Positions 1-8,570 of a stretch of DNA of 64,000 nt are shown one piece after another. The stretch spans positions 124,001 through 188,000 of the forward strand of contig CAOLHI010001012.1 of NCBI GenBank assembly GCA_948474755.1. Reading direction: 5' to 3'. Within the stretch, counting starts at the first letter, position 1, and every line of letters starts with the position of its first letter. The translations under genes were made by a program, and so were the position numbers. The stretch is from Ctenosaura bakeri. Its lineage: Eukaryota > Chordata > Lepidosauria > Squamata > Iguanidae. The notes beneath the pieces are model-generated. The model was not told the DNA's origin and did not search any database. It was given only the letters and a program-made list of their open reading frames with translations.

Positions 1-1262
1 TCCTCAAAGCTTATAAGCACTAAGCATAGACATCTACATGGAACAGCCTATGCATACAGACCTCTTTATGTGGAATCCTGCCAAGAACCTGAAACTCAGA
101 TCATGCAGAGTTCCAAGTCCCAGGGAAGCCTCCACACCTGAAGACTTAAGTTTTCCCTGTGCAAAGACATTCACACTGACGTGAGAAGAGCAGGGCCAGA
201 TGAAGCCATGAAATGTAGAACTTGTCTGTTCCTTTATCTCATGGGGATCTCTTCATATACATAATGATTAAAAGGACAGGGGTCTTATCTTTGCAAATTT
301 TAATATGAATACACTTGATCCTCACCCCCTAGGCTAATGAGTAGCTCAGTGTCCTTCTCCGCCAGCTTTTGCACTTCTTGAATGTTCCAATGCTCAGTGT
401 GAAAAAAATCAAAAGCCATCCGGAAATGTTTACTTTAAAAGTAGAGATGTTTAGAAATGGGTAGCATTAGGAAAAAATACATTTCCAATCTGTATTTAAA
501 AGAATGCTTGTGCTTTCTTAAAATTGATATAGAAATGAAAGTGAACCAAAATATGGGTGAATACATTCAAAAGTATTAACAAACTGGAAATAGATGTTTT
601 ACTTACCTCCAGTTTGGAACAAGATAAGAATTTTGAGAAGGAATGAGGAGCACATTAGCAAGGACTGTGGTATAGCGAGGACTCTAGTATAGATGTAGAG
701 ATTAGACTGTGTGATGAGAGGCAAACAGAAGGGAAAAAGTATTGGGACGGGGCAAGGTATGTATTTTGGAAGAGGTGTGCAGACTGCTCAGTAATGATTG
801 GTGCAACATGACACAGGTCACAAAACGTAATATCTTTTTAAGGTTGCAGTACATCCATATCTAGGATTAAGTACCACTTCAATCATTTCCAAGTAGAGAT
901 TTATAGGACTGCACTGTCATGCACATTACAAAGAAACGAAGATGCAAAATGATACCTAGTCTGTTTGTAAAAATGAACCAAAGAAATAAGCTATGCATAT
1001 CACTAAAATAGCACTTCAAAACTTAACCTTGGCCATCACGTGCCAACCCAGATAGAAAAGAGATACATCTCCAAAACAGTTGCCAGTTTGAACTTCGGTT
1101 TGCCTTTTGAGATTAGCTATTTCATAGCTATCATGGATATAAATCTAGAAGTCTTTCTGAGTCATTAAAAGTTCTGTGTCTCTTAGGAGTCAATTACATG
1201 AGTGAAGTGATCAACCTTGTGCTCTCATCAGAAATGCACATCTTTTACCCCAGACTCTTTTT
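1..1262. other. Anonymous non-coding DNA
   Basis: AT-rich sequence with no recognisable coding region, repeat terminus or RNA gene. Nothing could be supported here. Confidence 0.6.
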
Positions 1263-1269
1263 GTGTCTG

Positions 1270-1331
1270 TGCCGACTGGGAATGATGGGAGTTGCAGTTC
1301 ATTGAATTTAGGAGGGCATAGTTTGCAGAAA
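1270..1331. repeat. Fragment of hAT-type palindromic short element
   Basis: The stretch contains GGGAATGATGGGAGTTGCAG followed by an AGGAGGGCATAGTTTGCAGA-like end. This resembles half of a short palindromic element common in lizard genomes, whose arms read 'actgcaactcccatcat' and its complement. Better examples lie at 15680-15808 and 33270-33379. Assignment to hAT is from memory of the family; only the sequence resemblance is seen here. Confidence 0.35.
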
Positions 1332-3087
1332 GTTGTTTTACATTCATTAGGTGGATTCACAGCTAACTATTTTTCTAGACTTCTCCTCTCATCCTCTGTA
1401 ATGGGAAATAGGTGTTGCTTAGCAATTCCTAGACAGACTCTGAAAAAGAAAACAGAACCACTTCCATGATCCTTTTATACTGAAAGTGAATTTAATGCAT
1501 TGTTGCTAGATTATTTATGCTATAGCTTCCACTGCCACAAGACTATGAAAAAACATACATTCACAAATCCTAGCTTTCCTCAAATCTGTTAGTGTTAAAT
1601 GAGTTTGTACACTTTAAGCATTTCCACATAAGGATTTTTTTTTAAAAAAAAGATGTATTTTTTCTTAAGATAATTGTAGAGCCCAAGAACATCCAATCAA
1701 TTTCAGTAATAGAACACCTTTCACATAGCTCAAATTAAGCTGCAAAATTCATAGTCACAAGCCAGGATGAAAGCAATCAATGCAGGTGACTTTTTAGAAA
1801 GGATTAAACAAATTTGTGAAAAATAAGACTACCAGTGGATATTAGTCATTATAACTATACATTACCTCCACAATCAGAGGAAGTGCATGCAAACAGCACT
1901 TGAGAAGAACATGAGTAGAAGCCTGCTACCATGCTCATGCCTTGCTTTTGGTTTTCTGATAGGTATCTGACTGGTCACTATGGAAAATGTGAAGCAGGGT
2001 GCAAACAGTTGTTGAATTTGATTTGTTCCAGCAGGACTGCTCTCATGAAAAATGTGAAACCTACATGTGGAACATTATTGATTTTATATTTTCCAGCAGG
2101 ACTCTTCTTAGGTTCTTATGAGTAAGTGTGAAACATCATATATGGCACATGCACGCATCTATGCACACACACTATACATATGATGAAAATAAGGGCCAAA
2201 GAAATAACTATCTACACTGAACTGGTTTGCATGCAGTGAAAAACCGTGGTTTAGGACTCTGTGCATGATTTGTAGTAAGACTCAGCAAAGACTCAGCTTT
2301 CCCCTGCTCCCCTTGGCACCAGCGTGAGAGAAGGAGTTTTGCTATGTTAAGTTCCACTTTACATGAATTTTTGTTTCTTTTACACATGAACCAGAGAGTT
2401 TGCTTTCAAACAAACTGTATAAAACAGATGCATAAAGCATAGTTTAATCCTGGCTTGTTTAAACAGTAATCAGAAAAACAATGGAGGGGAGGAATGGTTG
2501 TAAAATGCTTTCCTTCAGGACTATTGATCCATTCAAAACAAAACAAAATAAAATAAAATCTAATCTCTTTCAGAACAACACAACTTGAGCCTTTGAGTTT
2601 TGAAGCTGGCTTGTTGCCTGCTGAGTGAGATCAAACACAAAACTGGGTACTAAAGTGCCACTTTATTAAATATTAAAACCCTAAACTTTTACATTTTAAC
2701 ACTCTGAAGGGATGAGGAGCCTTAAATCAGTTCATGCTGTAGCAATAGTTCTAATTTGACCTCCTCCTCAATCACCTCCAATAAAGCAGCCAGGGTCTGA
2801 CACATAGGTTATCATTTTGGCTCGGCAGTCACCCAGTCCTCAACAGAAAATCCTTTCTTAAGGACCCACCCATTCCATGACAAAAAGGGAAAGGGTGGCC
2901 TCAAAGTAGTCTCAATTCCCACTTCCTAGGTCCTGCAACCCACTGGAGCAAGTCGGGAGACATCACCTTCACCAAGTAGGCACCTATCATTGTTCACCTA
3001 CACAGCCTCTTCAATTGCCCTTGCCTACCTGCCAATGACCTTCTGTTTAAAGGTCAGAGCTCCAGCCAATTGTCCATGATTCAATAC
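1332..3087. other. Anonymous non-coding DNA
   Basis: No supported gene or complete repeat. There is a short A-rich run of AAAAC/AAAAT units near 2537-2560. A somewhat more GC-rich block at about 2760-3080 has no recognisable identity. Confidence 0.5.
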
Positions 3088-3277
3088 AGAGGCCATTTCC
3101 ACACGGGCTTAAAGAAACGGTGCAGAGCGTCCTCCACGGAGGACGTTTGCACCTGGGAGCGGACTGAATTGGACCTACTTAGTGTAGTTCCACGTCTCAG
3201 CCCGCTCCGGAATGACCCGAAGTGACCATCCAGCATGCTTTTGAAAGACAGCTTGAAACAGGTCTTTCAAAAGCATG

Positions 3278-3282
3278 GAGTG
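3278..3282. repeat. Target site duplication, left (copia)
   Basis: GAGTG immediately precedes the 5' LTR and is repeated exactly after the 3' LTR at 8334-8338. Five bases is the usual duplication made by Ty1/copia integrases. Confidence 0.92.
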
Positions 3283-3735
3283 TGTCAAGATATGTAATTG
3301 GTTAGTGTTACTTGATGCTGTGCTGCTTCTTCTGATCTTGCCCTTTAAGAGTAAGGTGTAGAGTGAGATGAGGCTACGCAGCTGTATGTTAATTTTATGT
3401 GTTTGGCTCAGGCACTTGTAGAGTAATAATGTACAACTGCGTAGAGTGTATATAAGCAGTTTGGAGAAACTGCTCTTTCTCTCTCTTTCCTTTTGTCTCC
3501 TTGCTGTGTTGGTTTGTATATTGCTCTGCTGTTTTTTACTGTTTGACTTTATCATGTTTTGCTAAATGCCTTAACTTGTTATCTGCAATAAACCTTTTGT
3601 ACTTTTTCTTTATTGCAGTTTGAAGTGGCTGTTTTTCTCTAGGCTGTAGTTTTATTGCCAGAGGTTTTTTGGAGGTCCTTGTTTGTTTAAACAAGTACCC
3701 CAGATATAAGACTCGCTATAGGCATGCAGCCGACA
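3283..3735 (+). repeat. 5' LTR of copia element
   Basis: A 453-bp direct repeat of 7881-8333, starting TGTCAAGATATG and ending CCGACA. It carries a TATA box (3449-3456), a polyadenylation signal AATAAA (3587-3592) and, just downstream, a pyrimidine-rich stretch ending in TTGCAG (about 3604-3619) that resembles a splice acceptor. Transcription would be expected to begin roughly 25-35 bp after the TATA box; that start is inferred. Confidence 0.95.
3449..3456 (+). promoter_or_regulatory. TATA box in 5' LTR
   Basis: TATATAAG lies mid-LTR, upstream of the AATAAA signal, in the order expected for a U3-R boundary. The same octamer is at 8047-8054 in the 3' LTR. Confidence 0.75.
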
Positions 3736-3755
3736 GGTTATGGGCCCAGCACGCT
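3736..3755 (+). other. Primer binding site (initiator tRNA-Met anticodon arm)
   Basis: The 20 bases directly after the LTR, GGTTATGGGCCCAGCACGCT, are the reverse complement of the anticodon arm and adjoining bases of vertebrate initiator tRNA-Met (recalled sequence). They do not match the 3' acceptor end used by most retroelements. Drosophila copia is known to prime from a cut 5' half of the same tRNA, so the mechanism appears shared. The match contains TGGGCCCA around the CAU anticodon complement. Confidence 0.88.
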
Positions 3756-3860
3756 CCTGCTGTGCTGCCTGATATCAGGAGAAGCCACTGTTTTTGTGAG
3801 GCGTGTTTTTTTATTTTTGAGGTCCTGCTGGCTGGTGTTTTTTTTTTTTCTTTTGTTATT

Positions 3861-6800
3861 ATGGCTCACTCTGTATCAGGTAGCCTGCCTCTCACGAGGC
3901 TGAATGGCTCGAATTACCTGACCTGGGCTGTTAAGATGCAGTATTTTCTTCAGGGAGAAGGTGTTTGGGGTGCCTTTACAGACCCTCTGGATCTCCCATC
4001 GAATGCAGCTGATGCAGCCAGGATTGTGAGACGGGCCATGTCTCTCCTGTTTCTCTCGGTGGAGGATGACCAGCTTATGCATATCAGAGACCTGCAGTCC
4101 CCTCGTGAATGTTGGGTGGCCTTGAAAAATGTTTATGTTTCTCAAACAGCAGCAGCTAAGTTTTCTCTTTGTTTCCGGCTTTATAATATGAAATTGATGC
4201 CTGGCAATACAGTACAACAACACCTTGCAGAAATGTCCAGCCTGTTTGCGGCTCTTCGCGAAAGAGGTAAGGTCCTAGATGAAGGAGACAAGGTGTTTTG
4301 TATTTTAAATTCTTTGGATTCCAGTTGGGAATTGTTGGTGTCATCTCTCCAGTCAATTCCAGAACGGGACTTGACAGTGTCACTTGTAACAGCCAGGCTG
4401 CTGGAGGAGGAAGAGAAGAGAGCCAGGACGTCCATGCAGGCAGTTGCAGAAACAAACTCCGGGAGAGGAGCTTCACATGTTGCTTCTGAGAACAGGCAGG
4501 AGGGGTTGGTGAGAGCCCATGCCGTCCGGAGATGTTTTCGTTGTGGTTCAGTGTCTTACTTTAGACGTGACTGTCCATTGTTGAGACAAAGGGCTCAAGA
4601 AGCCAGAGGTGCTGGAGGTCGTGGGAGAGGTGTCAGAGGTCGCAGGAATCCATCTTGGGCTGCTGTAGCTACAGACTGCACCATTTCTAACAACTCTAAG
4701 AAGATAGACACCTCCGTTTGGCTTCTTGACAGCGGGTGTTCCCAGCATTTGGCCAACACTGAAAGTTTGTTTGACTCTTTAGCCCCTGCCAATGTTTCCA
4801 CTGTTATTTTGGCAGATGGCACTACGGCTAAAGTGTGTGGTGTGGGTAATGTATATGTTTCTGCATTAGATATGTGCCTGGAGAATGTCCTGTTTGTACC
4901 TTCCCTTGATTTTTGTCTCCTCTCAGTGGGTGAGTTAACAGAATTTGGTTTTGAGGTTATGTTTTCTGGGAGGCAAGGGAAAGTGCTTAAGAATGGGAAT
5001 GTGTGTGCTGTGGCTACTCGAAGTGAAAAGCTGTATAAGCTCTTGCCACACCATAAAGTTTGTAATGTGTTTAGTAATGTTCCCACACATAATGAATGTA
5101 TACACCTGTTACATCGTCGCTTGGGGCATGCAAGTTTTTCTGTTCTAAAGAAAGTAGCTGGTTGTTGTAAAGGTTGTTTTTTGAAACCATGCAATGTTTT
5201 CCTGGATTGTGCCATTTGTAAACAGACCAAATCTAAACAACTGCCGGCTCCCAGAAGTAGTTCACGTGTACCTACTGCTCCCTTTCAGTTGGTACATTGT
5301 GATGTAGTAGGTCCAATGAGTAAAAAGTCTCTGGGAGGTGCTCGGTTCTTCCTACTTTTAGTAGATGATTTTAGTAGATATACATTCTGCTATTTACTAG
5401 AAAGGAAGTCTGAGGTTTTTCACATTCTTAAAGATTGGTCTGCTCTTGTTGAGCGACAGTTTGGGTATTCTGTAAAGAGGCTGCAATCAGATCGAGGCAG
5501 TGAATTCCTTTCTGGTAATGTGCAGCAATGGCTTCAGAGGAAAGGGATTGTGCATAGAACTACTGCTGCCTATGCTCCTTTCCAGAATGGAATTGCTGAG
5601 CGTACTGCTGGGGTCATTCAGACACTAATGCATAGTCTGCTTGCAGATGCAGACCTTCCCCTGAGTTTTTGGGGAGAAGCAGTATTAACTGCATGCTATC
5701 TCCATAACAGGCTGTGGAGTTCAGTGGTGCAAGCCACTCCTTATGAGTGCCTGTACGGAAAACAGCCCTATTTAGCCCATTTGAAAGTTTTTGGGAGTTT
5801 TGCATGGGTTCATATCCCAAAGAACCAACGTAAGAAAGGAGAGCCAAAGGCTCAAAGTTTGAGATTCGTGGGGTATGAAGACTTTTGCAAAGGGTATCGG
5901 TTCTTCAAAGGTGGCACCAGTTGTGTGATATCAAGGAATGCCACGTTTGAGGAGCACGCAAATTGGGCACGTGTGCAGGCAGCTTCTGAGTTTCATCCTT
6001 CTGCTTCTGACTTGGTTTTTTCTCAGTCAGAACAGCCTTCAGCCTCTGCTACTGACTCCTCGTGTGTCAAAACTGAGGAGGAAGATTTTTCAGAGGGGAG
6101 GGCTGTAAGAGAAGTTGTAGAAGTGCAAACAGGGGAGGATGAACGGAAATATACAAGAAAGAGAACTCGTAGTGTCGAGGAGAATAATGGGTCCATGCCT
6201 GAAAGTTTTAGTCCAAGAAGATCTGAAAGGAAAAATAAAGGGGTTCCCCCAAAAAGGTTTACTCCTGACACGTCTTTGTCAGTGCGTGCTTGTCTGGCAA
6301 CATGTGAGCCTAACAGCTTTGCTGAGTTAATGCAAATGTCTCGCCAGAATGCACAGCCCTGGTGGAAGGCGATGCAGGAGGAAATGGACTCTATTGCCCA
6401 GCATAATGTATATTCCCTCTGTGAATTGCCCAAAGGTGTGACACCCATAGATTGCAGGTGGGTGTACAAGGTTAAGACAACTAATGATGGACAGGTTAGA
6501 CATAAGGCTCGCCTTGTGGCACGTGGATTTAAACAGGATGAGTTGTCATATGATGAGACCTTCAGCCCTACAGTAAGAATGCAATCTGTGAGGATAGCTC
6601 TGGCAATTGCTGTGCAAAAGAAAGCTCTAGTTACTCATTTTGATATAGCTACAGCTTACTTGAATGCAGAGTTGCAGGAGAACATCTTCATGACACAGCC
6701 TGATGGTTTTGTGGTGAAGGGAAAGGAACAGTATGTATGGCGCTTGAAACGCGCACTGTACGGACTGTGGCAGGCAGCTCGTTGTTGGAATATTTGCCTA

Positions 6801-7895
6801 GATAACATACTGCAGAAGTATGGTTTCAAGCAAAGTATTGCTGATCCTTGCACATATGTCCGGGGAAAAGGGGAGAGTTTAGAAATCCTTCTAGCATATG
6901 TAGATGATTTGTGTTACATCTGTAGCACACACCAACAGATACAGGCTTTTGAATGTGAATTAAGTAAAAATTTCCAAGTAAAAAATTTGGGACCTGTACA
7001 AAATTATCTTGGTGTAGAAATCCAGAGAATTGAACAAGGTTTTTTGTTGTGTCAGAAACAAAAAATTCTGGATTTATTACAAAGATGTAATATGAAGGAT
7101 TGTAAGGCTGTAAAATCGCCAATGGTAACCGGATTTACAAAAAATGTAGAAGGTGAACCATTCCCAGATAAGCAAAGGTACCAATCTGTACTTGGAAGTT
7201 TGTTGTACCTGGCAGAAACTTCCCGGCCTGATATAACATTAAGCGTTAACATTCTGGGTAGAGTAGGTGCAACACCCACACTCTATCACTGGCAAGGTAT
7301 CAAACGAGTACTGAGATACCTAAAGGGTACTGTAGACCATTGTCTTTGGATAACACCGGATCATACATCTGAACTGACTTGTTATGCTGATAGTGATTTT
7401 GCTGAAGATATAACAGATCGCAAAAGCACATCAGGATATACAGTTAGGTTCAGTGGGGTTACAGTAGATTGGAGGACAAGAAAGCAAGGTTTTGTTGCTG
7501 TCTCCACAGCAGAAGCAGAATTTGCAAGTCTTTCTGCTCTCTGCAAGGAAATCATATGGTTTGTTCAGTTACTCAGAGATATGAATGTACCAGTGAGAGA
7601 ACCAGTTCAGACTTTCTGTGATTCACAGGCGTGTATACATATGGCAACAACAGATCAAATAAAAGCACGAACAAAACATGTACATATTCAATTTAAAAAC
7701 GTTAGAGAGTGTGTACAGAGTGAAAAGATAATATTGTCCTATGTAACTTCTGAGGAAAACATAGCAGATTTGTTTACCAAACCTCTCTCAGTTGTAATAC
7801 ACAACCAAATGCTTAATAGAATAGGACTGATGGGTCCTGTAGTGGTAAAAGAGGAAGCAGCTACTCATCAAGTAGGGGAGTGTCAAGATATGTAA
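3861..7895 (+). CDS. Copia-type Gag-Pol polyprotein, 1344 aa, intact
   Basis: One frame encodes the whole polyprotein. ATG 3861 is chosen because it is the first in-frame ATG after the LTR and begins a typical copia Gag (LNGSNYLTW near residues 14-22). The frame is open farther upstream, to 3669 in the LTR, but without ATG. Domains in order: Gag; zinc knuckle 225-238 (CX2C...C) with Tyr233 where His is expected; aspartic protease with DSG at 290-292; HHCC zinc finger H418, H423, C450, C453; integrase catalytic D481, D544, E580 with 35 residues between the last two; reverse transcriptase about 845-1090 with YVDD at 1013-1016; RNase H with D1177, E1218, D1254. The stop lies 13-15 bases into the 3' LTR. 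No frameshift separates Gag from Pol, as in Drosophila copia. No stop or frameshift is seen; activity is unproven. Confidence 0.95.
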   Translation: MAHSVSGSLPLTRLNGSNYLTWAVKMQYFLQGEGVWGAFTDPLDLPSNAADAARIVRRAMSLLFLSVEDDQLMHIRDLQSPRECWVALKNVYVSQTAAAKFSLCFRLYNMKLMPGNTVQQHLAEMSSLFAALRERGKVLDEGDKVFCILNSLDSSWELLVSSLQSIPERDLTVSLVTARLLEEEEKRARTSMQAVAETNSGRGASHVASENRQEGLVRAHAVRRCFRCGSVSYFRRDCPLLRQRAQEARGAGGRGRGVRGRRNPSWAAVATDCTISNNSKKIDTSVWLLDSGCSQHLANTESLFDSLAPANVSTVILADGTTAKVCGVGNVYVSALDMCLENVLFVPSLDFCLLSVGELTEFGFEVMFSGRQGKVLKNGNVCAVATRSEKLYKLLPHHKVCNVFSNVPTHNECIHLLHRRLGHASFSVLKKVAGCCKGCFLKPCNVFLDCAICKQTKSKQLPAPRSSSRVPTAPFQLVHCDVVGPMSKKSLGGARFFLLLVDDFSRYTFCYLLERKSEVFHILKDWSALVERQFGYSVKRLQSDRGSEFLSGNVQQWLQRKGIVHRTTAAYAPFQNGIAERTAGVIQTLMHSLLADADLPLSFWGEAVLTACYLHNRLWSSVVQATPYECLYGKQPYLAHLKVFGSFAWVHIPKNQRKKGEPKAQSLRFVGYEDFCKGYRFFKGGTSCVISRNATFEEHANWARVQAASEFHPSASDLVFSQSEQPSASATDSSCVKTEEEDFSEGRAVREVVEVQTGEDERKYTRKRTRSVEENNGSMPESFSPRRSERKNKGVPPKRFTPDTSLSVRACLATCEPNSFAELMQMSRQNAQPWWKAMQEEMDSIAQHNVYSLCELPKGVTPIDCRWVYKVKTTNDGQVRHKARLVARGFKQDELSYDETFSPTVRMQSVRIALAIAVQKKALVTHFDIATAYLNAELQENIFMTQPDGFVVKGKEQYVWRLKRALYGLWQAARCWNICLDNILQKYGFKQSIADPCTYVRGKGESLEILLAYVDDLCYICSTHQQIQAFECELSKNFQVKNLGPVQNYLGVEIQRIEQGFLLCQKQKILDLLQRCNMKDCKAVKSPMVTGFTKNVEGEPFPDKQRYQSVLGSLLYLAETSRPDITLSVNILGRVGATPTLYHWQGIKRVLRYLKGTVDHCLWITPDHTSELTCYADSDFAEDITDRKSTSGYTVRFSGVTVDWRTRKQGFVAVSTAEAEFASLSALCKEIIWFVQLLRDMNVPVREPVQTFCDSQACIHMATTDQIKARTKHVHIQFKNVRECVQSEKIILSYVTSEENIADLFTKPLSVVIHNQMLNRIGLMGPVVVKEEAATHQVGECQDM
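7874..7880 (+). other. Polypurine tract
   Basis: AGGGGAG ends at the base before the 3' LTR, the position where plus-strand DNA synthesis starts in LTR retroelements. It lies inside the coding frame. Confidence 0.75.
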
Positions 7896-8333
7896 TTGGT
7901 TAGTGTTACTTGATGCTGCGCTGCTTCTTCTGATCTTGCCCTTTAAGATTAAGGTGTAGAGTGAGATGAGGCTACGCAGCTGTATGTTAATTTTATGTGT
8001 TTGACTCAGGCACTTGTAGAGTAATAATGTACAGCTGCGTAGAGTGTATATAAGCAGTTTGGAGAAACTGCTCTTTCTCTCTCTTTCCTTTTGTCTCCTT
8101 GCTGTGTTGGTTTGTATATTGCTCTGCTGTTTTTTACTGTTTGACTTTATCATGTTTTGCTAAATGCCTTAACTTGTTATCTGCAATAAACCTTTTGTAC
8201 TTTTTCTTTATTGCAGTTTGAAGTGGCTGTTTTTCTCTAGGCTGTAGTTTTATTGCCAGAGGTTTTTTGGAGGTCCTTGTTTGTTTAAACAAGTACCCCA
8301 GATATAAGGCTCGCTATAGGCACGCAGTCGACA
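7881..8333 (+). repeat. 3' LTR of copia element
   Basis: A 453-bp direct repeat of the 5' LTR with 7 differences, starting TGTCAAGATATG and ending GTCGACA. The polyprotein stop codon TAA (7893-7895) lies within it. Confidence 0.95.
8185..8190 (+). terminator. Polyadenylation signal in 3' LTR
   Basis: AATAAA is followed within 10-30 bases by T-rich sequence (TTTTGTACTTTTTC), a standard arrangement for 3' end formation. Present identically in the 5' LTR at 3587-3592. Confidence 0.75.
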
Positions 8334-8338
8334 GAGTG
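8334..8338. repeat. Target site duplication, right (copia)
   Basis: GAGTG follows the 3' LTR and matches 3278-3282; MITE sequence resumes after it. Confidence 0.92.
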
Positions 8339-8570
8339 TGCCACTCCGTGCCTGCGCTCCGGTGCAGCCTGCGATCTGCTGGGGGCGGGCTTTAGGCTGG
8401 TGAACTTCAGCGGTTGGTGGAGAGCCTCGACCAACCAGAAGCTGCCATTTTCATCCCCAGAGCAGCGGCCACGCACTGCTCCAGACCAACCTGGACCCAA
8501 GTGAGAAGCCAAGAAGTCCGGTAAGTACCGGCACGGGGCAATTCCCTCGGCCCATGCAGAAATGGCCAGA

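Larger units (their letters stand above)
3283..8333 (+). mobile_element. Complete Ty1/copia-type LTR retrotransposon
   Basis: This 5,051-bp element has every structural part: two 453-bp LTRs beginning TG and ending CA, a 5-bp target duplication, a primer binding site directly after the 5' LTR, one long gag-pol frame, and a short polypurine tract before the 3' LTR. By direct reading the LTRs differ at 7 of 453 positions (six transitions, one transversion), about 1.5 percent, so the insertion is recent. The order protease, integrase, reverse transcriptase, RNase H is diagnostic of Ty1/copia as opposed to Ty3/gypsy or vertebrate retroviruses. No envelope-like frame is present. Intact copia elements are uncommon in amniote genomes. 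Whether this copy is active cannot be told from sequence alone. Confidence 0.95.
3091..8567 (+). mobile_element. Hairpin-rich Harbinger-like MITE, copy A1, split by a copia insertion
   Basis: The left terminus is GGCCATTTCCACACGGGC and the right terminus reads GCCCATGCAGAAATGGCC, so the ends form an inverted repeat. The flanks carry the same three bases, AGA (3088-3090 and 8568-8570). Without the inserted retrotransposon and one copy of its 5-bp duplication the element is about 421 bp. No transposase is encoded, so it is non-autonomous. A strong hairpin lies at 3119-3153 and another at 3234-3277, immediately beside the copia insertion. Same family as 21657-22221, 46510-46988, 52986-53463 and 58165-58630; A1 and A2 share one orientation and the other three the opposite one. 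Three-base duplications and GGCC ends suggest PIF/Harbinger; that assignment is inference. Confidence 0.8.

Noticed and set aside
3175..3555. Antisense frame over the 5' LTR (and its partner at 7788-8153)
   Set aside because: It is duplicated because the LTR is duplicated; no protein similarity.
3669..3860. N-terminal extension of the copia polyprotein into the LTR
   Set aside because: The frame is open but contains no ATG before 3861, and Gag homology begins directly after 3861.
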